Origin: a virus
Reading direction: 5' to 3' (one strand)
IMG/VR virus record: IMGVR_UViG_3300025646_000024
Location: 16,264-80,263 of that record
Length of the DNA stretch: 64,000 nt
Part shown: one piece after another, positions 1 to 5,602 of the stretch
Numbering within the stretch: position 1 is the first letter of the stretch
How the letters are laid out: the number at the start of each line of letters is the position of its first letter
The notes under the pieces: model-generated
Database searches by the model: none
Told to the model about the DNA's origin: nothing
Seen by the model: the letters and a program-made list of their open reading frames with translations, nothing else
Position numbers and translations under genes: made by a program

Positions 1-43
1 TATCTTTGCAATCTATTTTATCTACAAATGGCTTAACAAATGA
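1..43 (+). CDS. 3' end of an upstream gene (partial)
   Basis: The frame that ends at the TGA at 41-43 is open back to the window edge and reads as a hydrophobic, aromatic tail (IFAIYFIYKWLNK). Its stop overlaps the next start codon as ATGA, the spacing used throughout this early region. It could be the C-terminus of a small membrane protein. Only 13 residues are visible, so no family can be named. Confidence 0.4.
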   Translation, partial: IFAIYFIYKWLNK

Positions 44-672
44 AAAGTATTCGCTTCATTGGTGATGTTCATGGTAAATGGAAACAATACAAGAAGATCA
101 TCAGTGAATGTGATACTTCTATTCAGGTGGGTGATTTTGGAGTGGGCTTTATTAGTAAAATCACTGAGGCAGTTCACTCCAATCCACCATATGATTCCAT
201 GAAAAAAGGTGATCATCGCTTTATTCGTGGAAATCATGATAATCCAAATGTATGTAAGAAGCATCCATTCTGGATACCAGATGGTACAATAATTCATGAT
301 AAGATCTTCTGTGTTGGTGGTGCAAAGTCTATTGACAAATCATACCGAACAGAAGGTTATGATTGGTGGGCTGATGAAGAGCTAGCATACTCAAAATTAT
401 TAAAGATGTATGATGAGTATGAAAAACTCAAGCCATCAGTGATCGTAGCACATGAAATGCCAGAAAGCCTGACATACATAGTCTGTGCAAAGTGTAATAT
501 GACAAAACTTAACGATGTGTCTGTCACTCGTTTGTTTTTTGATAATATATTAGAGTTACACAAACCAGACCTCTTTATTCATGGGCATTGGCATGTCAAT
601 CACCATACCATGCACAATGGTGTTGAGTATATTGGTCTGGATGAATTAAATTACGTGGACCTGGAATTATGA
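40..672 (+). CDS. Calcineurin-like metallophosphoesterase
   Basis: A 210-residue protein with the complete metallophosphoesterase motif series in order: GDVHG (8-12), GDFG (31-34), GNHD (64-67), a lone His in AHE (near 138) and HGHWH (181-185). These residues hold two metal ions and hydrolyse phosphomonoester or phosphodiester bonds, so the enzyme should be active. Such single-domain phosphatases are frequent in phages, and their substrates (protein phosphate, nucleotides, 2',3'-cyclic ends) are mostly unknown. It has no signal peptide or membrane segment. The start overlaps the upstream stop by ATGA and the next gene begins the same way at 669, so it is translated within a coupled operon. 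Confidence 0.9.
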   Translation: MKSIRFIGDVHGKWKQYKKIISECDTSIQVGDFGVGFISKITEAVHSNPPYDSMKKGDHRFIRGNHDNPNVCKKHPFWIPDGTIIHDKIFCVGGAKSIDKSYRTEGYDWWADEELAYSKLLKMYDEYEKLKPSVIVAHEMPESLTYIVCAKCNMTKLNDVSVTRLFFDNILELHKPDLFIHGHWHVNHHTMHNGVEYIGLDELNYVDLEL

Positions 673-824
673 ACGATGAAGACTGGACTAACCTTAGCAA
701 CATGCACAAGGAGTTGACAAAAAACCATTTAGCAGCCTATGATACAGCATATCTTGAGAAGTACGCTGAGCTTCTTGCGAAATCACTTGAAGGGAAAGGA
801 GACCCACATCATGACGGAGACTGA
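669..824 (+). CDS. Small hydrophilic protein, unknown
   Basis: A 51-residue ORF whose ATG overlaps the phosphoesterase stop (ATGA). It is acidic at the start (MNDEDW), helical and Lys/Glu-rich in the middle, and ends in PHHDGD. Its last five codons overlap the start of the next gene. I do not recognise a family. The evidence for it being real is the overlap spacing and the tight packing of this operon. Confidence 0.55.
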   Translation: MNDEDWTNLSNMHKELTKNHLAAYDTAYLEKYAELLAKSLEGKGDPHHDGD

Positions 825-1032
825 TTATTCAATTTATCTCTCACATACAAATGCTATGGAGAGAATGGATAAGTTCAATCAGCGTGCAGTGAAGGCTAAG
901 ACCTACAAAACAATGCACAAGAACTTTAGAATTGCTGATGCTCTTTATGCAGAGTATCGTGAACTGATCGAAGAAGATCAAACCTATGTTACACTTTGTC
1001 TAGATCACCTTGAGGGTATTATCAATGATTGA
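811..1032 (+). CDS. Small protein, unknown
   Basis: A 73-residue protein starting MTETDYS. The frame is open further upstream, but the ATG at 811 is preferred because AAAGGAGA lies just before it as a clear ribosome binding site. The rest looks alpha-helical and charged, with several Tyr, and ends LEGIIND. No motif is recognised. It overlaps its neighbours on both sides, so it is co-translated with them. Confidence 0.65.
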   Translation: MTETDYSIYLSHTNAMERMDKFNQRAVKAKTYKTMHKNFRIADALYAEYRELIEEDQTYVTLCLDHLEGIIND

Positions 1033-1210
1033 AACCACTACATTCCCAGTTGAAGTTAATGCTATTGCAGCTGTTGCTGGACTAGCTGGAGCACTTGTTG
1101 TGATTCTTTACGCATTCACACGGAACCATCAGTATGAAATGCGGAAACGTATGCGGAGCATCAGGAAGGCTAATGAGTCAGAGGTTGACATGCCCCCGCA
1201 AATCGGTTAA
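1025..1210 (+). CDS. Small membrane protein, unknown
   Basis: A 61-residue protein. Residues 12-31 (NAIAAVAGLAGALVVILYAF) form one clear membrane-spanning helix, followed by a strongly basic stretch (RKRMRSIRKA) that would stay in the cytoplasm. The ATG overlaps the previous stop (ATGATTGA). The end of the gene contains the TTGACA and -10 elements of the promoter for the next gene, so coding and control sequence overlap. Its function is unknown; a single-span protein could act on the host membrane. Confidence 0.7.
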   Translation: MIETTTFPVEVNAIAAVAGLAGALVVILYAFTRNHQYEMRKRMRSIRKANESEVDMPPQIG

Positions 1211-1213
1211 TCT
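1185..1213 (+). promoter_or_regulatory. Sigma-70-type promoter
   Basis: TTGACA (1185-1190), 17-bp spacer, TAATCT (1208-1213). It lies in the last codons of the small membrane protein gene and drives the gene starting at 1240. Confidence 0.7.
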
Positions 1214-1239
1214 ACTGGGGTAGTCAAGGGAACCAACCC

Positions 1240-1491
1240 ATGAACGACATCATCACACTCACGCCAGTCAAGCCCAGAACTCGTGAGGTGTATCATTACA
1301 CCACCAGCCGCTGGGATTGGCAAGATGGTAATGTAAACCAGATGTGGATTGAGCAAGTGGATGAAGACCAATACGTTGCCATCGCCCACAATCCAGCAAA
1401 AGGTGCTAGTATGGTGATGTCGAACCCCAGAGGCTATCATGATACGCTACAATGGGTTCGACAGTTCTGTGGTTCCTTCTGCATTCTCTGA
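1240..1491 (+). CDS. Small protein, unknown
   Basis: An 83-residue soluble protein rich in Trp, Tyr and His (EVYHYTTSRWDW, QMWIEQVDEDQY), ending GSFCIL. I do not recognise a family. It is the first gene after its own sigma-70 promoter and is followed within a few bases by four further small genes, so it heads a small early operon. Confidence 0.7.
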   Translation: MNDIITLTPVKPRTREVYHYTTSRWDWQDGNVNQMWIEQVDEDQYVAIAHNPAKGASMVMSNPRGYHDTLQWVRQFCGSFCIL

Positions 1492-1493
1492 TC

Positions 1494-1655
1494 ATGAAAA
1501 ACTACAAAGTTGTTGTAAAAACCTATGATGGTCTGTGTACTATCTGGTATGAAAAGTCTAAAGCAAAGTCTGCAACAGATTTGATTTGCCGTCGTGTGCA
1601 TGAACAACTCTGTGGACTTAACATCAAGCAAATTGAAGTTTCTCTCTCGGTATGA
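1494..1655 (+). CDS. Small protein, unknown
   Basis: A 53-residue basic protein (MKNYKVVVKTYDG...). The ATG two bases after the previous stop is preferred over an in-frame start inside the upstream gene. The pattern of beta strand, helix with an RR pair, and beta strand is compact. No family is recognised. Its stop overlaps the next ATG. Confidence 0.6.
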   Translation: MKNYKVVVKTYDGLCTIWYEKSKAKSATDLICRRVHEQLCGLNIKQIEVSLSV

Positions 1656-1828
1656 AACCCTATCCACTTGGTATTGATAATCCGTACAGGATTATGCAAG
1701 AAATTGGTTCTACTAAATGGTCTATTTACAGACTAGAACCATTCCAAAAAGTAGCAACATTCAAGTCACAATTCGATGCCTATGATGCTCGCAGGGCTCT
1801 ACTCAAAGTAGAAGGTTACAATGCATGA
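1652..1828 (+). CDS. Small protein, unknown
   Basis: A 58-residue ORF (MKPYPLGIDNPYRI...) overlapping its neighbours by ATGA at both ends. The segment WSIYRLEPFQKVATF followed by a helix with ARRALLK resembles the strand-strand-helix layout of many small phage proteins. No family is assigned. Support comes from the unbroken frame and translational coupling. Confidence 0.6.
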   Translation: MKPYPLGIDNPYRIMQEIGSTKWSIYRLEPFQKVATFKSQFDAYDARRALLKVEGYNA

Positions 1829-1962
1829 CTGCTAAGTATATCATTACAGGCATGATTGGCGTTATTCTAATCATTGCCTGGAATGTGTTTCTAATTCATA
1901 GAGATACAGAAATGTTCAAGTCCTATTACTATCCAAATTACCAACAAAATGAACTTCACTGA
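1825..1962 (+). CDS. Small single-span membrane protein
   Basis: A 45-residue ORF. Residues 5-24 (YIITGMIGVILIIAWNVFLI) form one hydrophobic helix, followed by a polar tail with several Tyr. It overlaps the previous gene by ATGA and the next by 14 bases. It is the second tiny membrane protein in this operon. Its role is unknown. Confidence 0.6.
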   Translation: MTAKYIITGMIGVILIIAWNVFLIHRDTEMFKSYYYPNYQQNELH

Positions 1963-2218
1963 TCTAAACTTTCAACCACATCCACATTACAAAGATGGTG
2001 TGCAAGCTAAGTACTTTTTCTCTAATGGGTATGGTGTATCTGTAGTCAGGTTTCCTGGTTCCTATGGTTTCCAAAATGATCTGTATGAAGTAGCCATCCT
2101 GAAAGGTACAGAAGATAAATATGATCTAGTTTATGATACACCAATCACTGATGATGTATTAGGTCATCGTGATGAACAAGACATTAACAACATTCTAGAG
2201 GAAGTAGCAGCACTATGA
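1949..2218 (+). CDS. Small phage protein, unknown
   Basis: An 89-residue soluble protein (MNFTDLNFQPHPHYKDG...). The N-terminal half is aromatic beta-type sequence (AKYFFSNGYGVSVVRF, SYGF) and the C-terminus is an acidic helix (DINNILEEVAAL). The layout resembles the short 'Y-rich then acidic helix' proteins of many phage early regions. No function can be given. The next gene starts on its stop codon. Confidence 0.65.
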   Translation: MNFTDLNFQPHPHYKDGVQAKYFFSNGYGVSVVRFPGSYGFQNDLYEVAILKGTEDKYDLVYDTPITDDVLGHRDEQDINNILEEVAAL

Positions 2219-2316
2219 GTAACAAACCTTACAACAAGCAACCAAAGCCCAAAACTGTAAAGATCTTCGGTACCTATCATACCTATATTAAGCCAGTTAA
2301 GTCACTGGCACAATAA
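2215..2316 (+). CDS. Very small basic protein
   Basis: A 33-residue ORF, Lys/Pro/Tyr-rich (NKPYNKQPKPKTVKIF), whose ATG overlaps the preceding stop. It is followed immediately by a hairpin and promoter, so it closes the operon that began at 1240. Its short length makes it uncertain. Confidence 0.4.
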   Translation: MSNKPYNKQPKPKTVKIFGTYHTYIKPVKSLAQ

Positions 2317-2326
2317 CCATACACCA

Positions 2327-2348
2327 GGGGCTGCAAAGCCCCTATACT
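2327..2348 (+). promoter_or_regulatory. Hairpin with adjoining -10 box
   Basis: GGGGCT (2327-2332), loop GCAA, AGCCCC (2337-2342), directly followed by TATACT (2343-2348). No good -35 is seen 17 bases upstream. This is the first case in the window of a hairpin abutting promoter elements. It probably ends the upstream transcript and starts the gene at 2377. Confidence 0.5.
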
Positions 2349-2376
2349 AGTTTCAGTTCCATCGCAACCACCTCCA

Positions 2377-2826
2377 ATGGGTACTCGCTCCAGAATCGGC
2401 ATCGAACTCAAGAACCGCTCTGTGGTTTCTGTGTATTGTCATTATGATGGCTACCCTGAGCACAATGGTAAGATTCTCCAGAATCTGTATACTACCAGAG
2501 AGCAAGTCATCAATCTAATTGATGGTGGCAGTATGTCATCTTTGCATACGTCACATGTATGGGAAACCAAAGCCATGCGGAATGAATCAAATGAAATCAT
2601 CACTGATTCCGCAGGTAATTGGATGTATGAACCCACCAGACCTGAACAACCACTGTATCATACAGAGCGAGGTGAAGAACTAAATGTAGAACACACCAGC
2701 AAAAAGGAATTCCTGTCTGGTAATTCTGGAGAAGAGTATGCTTATCTCTTCACCCTAGATAATCAATGGAAATGCTATAAGATTGGCTGGGGTGATACCA
2801 ACACTCAAGAGATTCCTCTATCATGA
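2377..2826 (+). CDS. Conserved phage protein of the MGTRSRIG type
   Basis: A 149-residue protein with the conserved opening MGTRSRIGIEL and SVVSVYCHYDGYPEHNG, seen in a family of uncharacterised proteins common in phages and in some bacteria. The central region is charged and Glu-rich, and the C-terminus (YAYLFTLDNQWKCYKIGW) is again beta-like. Family members act, as far as known, in the cytoplasm of the infected cell, with no established activity. It is preceded by a hairpin plus TATACT, and the next small gene overlaps its stop. Confidence 0.75.
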   Translation: MGTRSRIGIELKNRSVVSVYCHYDGYPEHNGKILQNLYTTREQVINLIDGGSMSSLHTSHVWETKAMRNESNEIITDSAGNWMYEPTRPEQPLYHTERGEELNVEHTSKKEFLSGNSGEEYAYLFTLDNQWKCYKIGWGDTNTQEIPLS

Positions 2827-2969
2827 ACATTCCAAACTGGCAACACCATTCTAATAAACCAAAAACCACTAAAGGACAATCAAAAGCCAAACTCAAAGCA
2901 CGTAGACAATCACTGAACCACCTCAAAGCCAAGTATTTACAACAGAAAAACACCACTTTCTCACATTAA
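2823..2969 (+). CDS. Small very basic protein
   Basis: A 48-residue ORF overlapping the previous stop by ATGA. It is dominated by Lys, Arg, Gln and Asn (KPKTTKGQSKAKLKARRQS). The charge suggests nucleic-acid or ribosome contact, but no family is recognised. Confidence 0.5.
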   Translation: MNIPNWQHHSNKPKTTKGQSKAKLKARRQSLNHLKAKYLQQKNTTFSH

Positions 2970-2983
2970 AATTATACTCTATA

Positions 2984-2990
2984 CTAAATA
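2984..2990 (+). promoter_or_regulatory. T4-type late promoter
   Basis: CTAAATA. By the T4 rule the transcript would start about six bases downstream, near 2996, past the ATG at 2995 but before the ATG at 3019. Confidence 0.55.
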
Positions 2991-3018
2991 CATCATGTTC
3001 CATCGTTTCTTTCAAAAA

Positions 3019-3357
3019 ATGCGTACTTTCAGACAATTCCTAGAAGAAGCAAAGAAGAAGAAGCCACTATATTCCGAAAAGCAAATCATGAAAGCCCTAA
3101 ACAAACAAGGTGGAATTGGTGGTAAAGCAGTAGAAAAGTATAATCAACAGAATCCAGATAGAGGACCAAGAGAGTATAAACTAGGTGAAGATATTCAACA
3201 GAGACAACAACAACTTAATACAACACAGAGAGAAAGACTACAAGCAGAAAGAGAAAGAGTAGCAAAGTATAAAGCAAAGAGACAAGCAGATGTAGAGAGA
3301 GAAGATGAACAAGATGAAATTATTAAACGAATAGAAATCATTAACAAAAATAAGTAG
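3019..3357 (+). CDS. Putative packaged internal protein with capsid-targeting sequence
   Basis: A 112-residue, strongly basic and Gln/Lys/Arg-rich protein. It begins MRTFRQFLEEAKK, which closely resembles the capsid-targeting sequence of T4 internal proteins (MKTYQEFIAEA). In T4 this peptide directs proteins into the prohead and is cut by the gp21 protease after an (L/I)xE site; here LEE at residues 8-10 fits. The frame is open eight codons further upstream (ATG 2995), but a late promoter predicts a transcript starting after that codon, which favours 3019. The C-terminal half is a predicted coiled coil (QQRQQQLNTTQRERLQAERE). I infer a DNA-associated protein carried in the capsid. Confidence 0.6.
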   Translation: MRTFRQFLEEAKKKKPLYSEKQIMKALNKQGGIGGKAVEKYNQQNPDRGPREYKLGEDIQQRQQQLNTTQRERLQAERERVAKYKAKRQADVEREDEQDEIIKRIEIINKNK

Positions 3358-3364
3358 AGTATAG

Positions 3365-3420
3365 TATTAGTTTTCCACAGGTAGAGTATAAATTGTGGAA
3401 AAACCTGTGGAAAACTAATA
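3365..3420. repeat. Perfect 18-bp inverted repeat with three DnaA-type boxes
   Basis: Arms 3365-3382 and 3403-3420 are perfect reverse complements around a 20-base AT-rich loop. TTTTCCACA, the DnaA-box form known from cyanobacterial origins, occurs at 3371-3379 (+), 3394-3402 (-) and 3406-3414 (-). No T-tract follows either arm, so it is a poor simple terminator. Confidence 0.85.
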
Positions 3421-3530
3421 GATTAAAAATATGTTAAAAAATATGTATGAGAGAGATAGAATTATTAAGTATATGTGATAGAAAGAAAGGATTATTAACC
3501 TTATACTGTATGCCTCCGAGAATTATTAAC

Positions 3531-3559
3531 TGTATACTGTATGCCTCCGAGTGTGTCAA
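3531..3559 (-). promoter_or_regulatory. Leftward sigma-70-type promoter (repeat copy)
   Basis: On the minus strand: TTGACA (3559-3554), 17-bp spacer, TATACA (3536-3531). It points towards the DnaA-box inverted repeat. Confidence 0.55.
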
Positions 3560-3572
3560 GTAAATTATTAAC

Positions 3573-3601
3573 CTTATACTGTATGCCTCCGAGTGTGTCA
3601 A
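3573..3601 (-). promoter_or_regulatory. Leftward sigma-70-type promoter (repeat copy)
   Basis: On the minus strand: TTGACA (3601-3596), 17-bp spacer, TATAAG (3578-3573). Confidence 0.6.
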
Positions 3602-3614
3602 GTAAATTATTAAC

Positions 3615-3643
3615 CTTATACTGTATGCCTCCGAGTGTGTCAG
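3615..3643 (-). promoter_or_regulatory. Leftward sigma-70-type promoter (repeat copy)
   Basis: On the minus strand: CTGACA (3643-3638), 17-bp spacer, TATAAG (3620-3615). Confidence 0.5.
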
Positions 3644-3687
3644 AGAAAGTATCTGAAATGTTCGGAGGTGTAGCAGTCTTGGCCCGC

Positions 3688-3716
3688 AGTATATCACATC
3701 ACGCCGAATTTGTCAA
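3688..3716 (-). promoter_or_regulatory. Leftward near-consensus sigma-70 promoter
   Basis: On the minus strand: TTGACA (3716-3711), 17-bp spacer, TATACT (3693-3688). It lies upstream of the repeat array and would transcribe through it. No credible minus-strand gene follows, so the product would be noncoding. Confidence 0.65.
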
Positions 3717-3767
3717 GCCCCCCAGCCCAAAAAACCCATAAGGACTCCAAATCATTCCGAGGCCACC

Positions 3768-3784
3768 AATAAGTATTACTAATA
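3768..3784. promoter_or_regulatory. 17-bp palindrome, operator-like
   Basis: AATAAGTATTACTAATA, a variant of the GATTAGTATTACTAATC family found at ten sites in the window. Confidence 0.5.
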
Positions 3785-3813
3785 TAAGCATTCCAAATCC
3801 CTCCGAGTCCATT

Positions 3814-3830
3814 CATTAGCATTACTAATC
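3814..3830. promoter_or_regulatory. 17-bp palindrome, operator-like
   Basis: CATTAGCATTACTAATC, ending ten bases before a TTGACA box. Confidence 0.6.
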
Positions 3831-3839
3831 ACAGACCCC

Positions 3840-3868
3840 TTGACATACCACCCAGGATCAGGTATATT
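3840..3868 (+). promoter_or_regulatory. Sigma-70-type promoter
   Basis: TTGACA (3840-3845), 17-bp spacer, TATATT (3863-3868). It starts the small-gene cassette region. Confidence 0.75.
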
Positions 3869-3895
3869 ACATATGTCACTGAGACACCCCAACCC

Positions 3896-4090
3896 ATGAA
3901 CTACCCAGACGTGGTACAATTCTTCAGCCCATCCATGAAACAAGATGAGATGATTGAAGTATTAACAGAAGAACTTTATAGTAATAACTACAAACTAATG
4001 GAAATGATTATTGAGGAATATGTAACCTCTATGGATAGTGAACAGTTGACTCATTTAGAATGTTTTATCAATAACAACCTGACTGATTAG
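3896..4090 (+). CDS. Small acidic protein, unknown
   Basis: A 64-residue acidic, mostly helical protein (DEMIEVLTEELY..., MEMIIEEYVTSMD). It is 28 bases downstream of a good sigma-70 promoter. Its layout resembles the 61-residue protein at 5064 (acidic helices, a Met-rich centre, an SMD or SYSDEEL motif), suggesting distant paralogy, but I cannot prove this by eye. The stop codon lies in a degenerate copy of the regional palindrome. Confidence 0.65.
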   Translation: MNYPDVVQFFSPSMKQDEMIEVLTEELYSNNYKLMEMIIEEYVTSMDSEQLTHLECFINNNLTD

Positions 4091-4101
4091 TAACACTTAT
4101 G
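4085..4101. promoter_or_regulatory. Degenerate 17-bp palindrome
   Basis: GATTAGTAACACTTATG overlaps the stop codon of the gene before it. The left arm is perfect and the right arm has two changes from ACTAATC. Confidence 0.4.
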
Positions 4102-4111
4102 GCTCAGGGGG

Positions 4112-4140
4112 TTGACTCCAGCCCCAATTCAGGCCATACT
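4112..4140 (+). promoter_or_regulatory. Sigma-70-type promoter
   Basis: TTGACT (4112-4117), 17-bp spacer, CATACT (4135-4140). GGGG before the -35 and CCCC at 4122-4125 can pair weakly around it. Confidence 0.65.
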
Positions 4141-4163
4141 TGAATCGTTCACCACCTGAACCC

Positions 4164-4439
4164 ATGAAACTCACCACCGAGCAAACTCAAGACCTGCTGA
4201 CTGCACATTGCTATCGAGTTATTGATAACATGGATGCAGATGATTTGTTTAGCTATGCTATGCAACTCATGATGCAATCTTTTGACAAGAATCCTGGCCA
4301 AGGTGATACAGATGTTGAAGGATTGATTTCTGACATCTGGATTGCAGAAGATGAGGATGATGATAGTGCTCAAGAGTTTATTGCTGGTGTTCTAGGTAAT
4401 GAACTCGCAGAGGAGATTGTAAAGACTACTCAATTCTAA
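4164..4439 (+). CDS. Small acidic protein, cassette copy A gene 1
   Basis: A 91-residue protein (MKLTTEQTQDLLTAHCYRVIDNMD...). The ATG at 4164 is chosen because the promoter would start RNA near 4147, after the in-frame upstream start. Features are the HCYRVI segment, a KNPGQGDTDVE segment and an acidic run AEDEDDDSAQEF. It is a clear paralog of the gene at 5327 (same length, motif order and ending QF). It is cytoplasmic with no known fold. The acidic helices would suit an inhibitor or DNA mimic, but that is speculation. Confidence 0.75.
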   Translation: MKLTTEQTQDLLTAHCYRVIDNMDADDLFSYAMQLMMQSFDKNPGQGDTDVEGLISDIWIAEDEDDDSAQEFIAGVLGNELAEEIVKTTQF

Positions 4440-4448
4440 TTATTAACA

Positions 4449-4577
4449 ATGGAAACTAGCTTCGATTTCCCTGAACTAGAGACTGAATGGCAGGATGACA
4501 TGTTAATTCCTGCAGATGATGACTATGAAAGTGAACAACACTTTCAGCAGTTTATTAACTCCAACACTGATTATTGA
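4449..4577 (+). CDS. Small acidic protein, cassette copy A gene 2
   Basis: A 42-residue ORF (METSFDFPELETEWQDDMLIP...) ending FINSNTDY. The core WQDDMLIPADDD and the end QFINSNTDY recur in the paralog at 5603. Too short for the usual length cut-offs, but conservation between the two cassettes supports it as coding. Confidence 0.65.
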   Translation: METSFDFPELETEWQDDMLIPADDDYESEQHFQQFINSNTDY

Positions 4578-4582
4578 TTATT

Positions 4583-4723
4583 ATGTCTAAAGCACTTCTG
4601 GTTTCAATGCTTCGCAAAGGTCAAACTGGCAATGAGATTCTCACGATTCTTAACATGCTCGCCAGTGAAGATGAAGACATTAGTAATACTAATGAACCAA
4701 CTCTAGATGAGATTGAGTTCTGA
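4583..4723 (+). CDS. Small protein, cassette copy A gene 3
   Basis: A 46-residue ORF (MSKALLVSMLRKGQTGNEIL...) with an acidic tail ending DEIEF. The paralog at 5743 shares SMLRKG, LTIL and EIEF. The sequence SMLRKGxxGxEILTIL predicts one amphipathic helix. Its stop codon is built into the following palindrome (TGATTAG). Confidence 0.65.
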   Translation: MSKALLVSMLRKGQTGNEILTILNMLASEDEDISNTNEPTLDEIEF

Positions 4724-4738
4724 TTAGTATTACTAATC
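4722..4738. promoter_or_regulatory. 17-bp palindrome, operator-like
   Basis: GATTAGTATTACTAATC: perfect 7-bp arms around ATT, overlapping the upstream stop codon and ending ten bases before TTGACA. Confidence 0.7.
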
Positions 4739-4748
4739 ATTCAGGGGG

Positions 4749-4777
4749 TTGACAAGACCCTGAAAATCGGTTAAGTT
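4749..4777 (+). promoter_or_regulatory. Sigma-70-type promoter inside a hairpin
   Basis: TTGACA (4749-4754), 17-bp spacer, TAAGTT (4772-4777). TCAGGG (4741-4746) and CCCTGA (4758-4763) pair around the -35. Confidence 0.6.
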
Positions 4778-4804
4778 ACCTTTGTTCACTTCTGAACCAC
4801 TCCA

Positions 4805-4987
4805 ATGGCTCTGATTCTCGACACCAGCAATCAGTACAACTCTGTTGCAAACCATGACTACAAAATGACATGGTGTGCATCTTGGGTTGACCATTATAAT
4901 TTCCTTGCAGGTATTAGCTTTAATACTGAAGCTGAAACTGCAATGTATAAAGAAGAGATGATGGAATATCTCTGCTATGATGTCTGA
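4805..4987 (+). CDS. Small protein, unknown
   Basis: A 60-residue protein (MALILDTSNQYNSVANHDYK...). The first part is beta-like with WCASWVDHYNF, then an acidic Met-rich helix (AETAMYKEEMMEYL). It is a single-gene cassette with its own palindrome and promoter upstream and another palindrome overlapping its stop. No family recognised. Confidence 0.65.
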   Translation: MALILDTSNQYNSVANHDYKMTWCASWVDHYNFLAGISFNTEAETAMYKEEMMEYLCYDV

Positions 4988-5002
4988 TTAGTATTACTAA
5001 TC
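4986..5002. promoter_or_regulatory. 17-bp palindrome, operator-like
   Basis: GATTAGTATTACTAATC, identical to the copies at 4722 and 5870. Confidence 0.7.
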
Positions 5003-5007
5003 AATCG

Positions 5008-5041
5008 GGGGGTTGACACCTCAACCCCCACCTGCTACATT
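5008..5041 (+). promoter_or_regulatory. Promoter with -35 in a perfect hairpin
   Basis: GGGGGTTGA (5008-5016) and TCAACCCCC (5021-5029) are perfect 9-bp arms with a 4-base loop. The left arm contains the -35 TTGACA (5013-5018); 17 bases on is TACATT (5036-5041). Confidence 0.7.
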
Positions 5042-5063
5042 ATCAATGTTCACTACTGAACCC

Positions 5064-5249
5064 ATGACCAACACTTTTGACCGTGATTCGCTGATTGAAA
5101 CCTATGTTCAGCAGCTTATTGATGGTATGGACATGAAGACTATGGAGCGTATGGTTTATGATACCTTGATTGACAATCTTTCTTCCTATTCTGATGAAGA
5201 ACTGATTACAGAGGTTGAAGAATACAATCCCGAACTGTTGGAGGATTGA
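5064..5249 (+). CDS. Small acidic protein, unknown
   Basis: A 61-residue protein (MTNTFDRDSLIETYVQQLID...) with Met-rich helices (MDMKTMERMVYDTL) and an acidic C-terminus (SDEELITEVEEYNPELLED). The ATG at 5064 is chosen because an in-frame ATG at 5046 lies at or before the predicted transcript start. The sequence looks like a short helical bundle. Its partner and function are unknown. It possibly shares ancestry with the protein at 3896. Confidence 0.7.
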   Translation: MTNTFDRDSLIETYVQQLIDGMDMKTMERMVYDTLIDNLSSYSDEELITEVEEYNPELLED

Positions 5250-5264
5250 TCAGCATTACTAATC
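5248..5264. promoter_or_regulatory. 17-bp palindrome, operator-like
   Basis: GATCAGCATTACTAATC; the left arm carries two T-to-C changes compared with the common form. Confidence 0.6.
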
Positions 5265-5269
5265 AATCG

Positions 5270-5303
5270 GGGGGTTGACAGGGATCAATCCCCATGCCAT
5301 ACT
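5270..5303 (+). promoter_or_regulatory. Promoter with -35 in a hairpin
   Basis: GGGGGTTGA (5270-5278) pairs with TCAATCCCC (5285-5293), one G-T pair. TTGACA is at 5275-5280, CATACT at 5298-5303, spacer 17. Confidence 0.65.
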
Positions 5304-5326
5304 TACATCGTTCACCACACAAGGCC

Positions 5327-5599
5327 ATGAACCTCACTTCTGAACAGGTCAAAGATCTCTGTCAGGCACATTGTTATCGTGTCATTGAACAAATGAACCA
5401 CGATGATTTAATTAGCTATGCTGTACAGATGATGTACATGTCATTTGAAAAGAATCCTGGTGATGGTGACATTGATGTTGAAATGTTGGTTTCTGACATC
5501 TATGTTGCTGAAGATGAAGATGATGATTCTGTGTATGAATTTGTTTCTGGCACAGTAGGTGAAGAGATTGCTGAACAAGTTATTAACTATCAATTCTGA
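5327..5599 (+). CDS. Small acidic protein, cassette copy B gene 1
   Basis: A 90-residue paralog of the gene at 4164: MNLTSEQVKDLCQAHCYRVI, then KNPGDGDIDVE, AEDEDDDSVYEF and the end YQF. The ATG at 5327 lies after the predicted transcript start; the in-frame ATG at 5294 lies before it. The motif order is unchanged while third codon positions differ widely, so both copies appear to be under selection for protein sequence. Confidence 0.75.
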   Translation: MNLTSEQVKDLCQAHCYRVIEQMNHDDLISYAVQMMYMSFEKNPGDGDIDVEMLVSDIYVAEDEDDDSVYEFVSGTVGEEIAEQVINYQF

Positions 5600-5602
5600 A
5601 TC

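Larger units (their letters stand above)
3491..3635 (-). repeat. Four-copy 30-bp tandem repeat
   Basis: A 30-bp unit starting ATTATTAAC and ending TGCCTCCGAG on the + strand occurs at 3491-3520, 3522-3551, 3564-3593 and 3606-3635. The last two spacings are 42 bp with a shared TGTGTCAAGTAA linker. Read on the minus strand each full unit gives TTGACA (or CTGACA), 17 bases, then TATAAG or TATACA, that is, a promoter. The unit length in multiples of three creates long but meaningless repeat ORFs on both strands. Confidence 0.9.
3358..3895. other. Gene-free control region, candidate replication origin
   Basis: The only gap of over 300 bases. From left to right it holds the DnaA-box inverted repeat, an AT-rich stretch (3421-3490), the tandem promoter repeats, the strong leftward promoter, two 17-bp palindromes (3768-3784, 3814-3830) and the rightward promoter of the gene at 3896. 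ORFs across it on both strands are translations of the repeats and are rejected. The combination fits an origin or a noncoding-RNA locus; this is inference. Confidence 0.5.

Noticed and set aside
3434-3697. Minus-strand 87-aa ORF and matching plus-strand ORF across the tandem repeats
   Set aside because: They are translations of the 42-bp repeat (a multiple of three), with repetitive meaningless peptides and no ribosome binding site; the DNA repeats are promoter elements.
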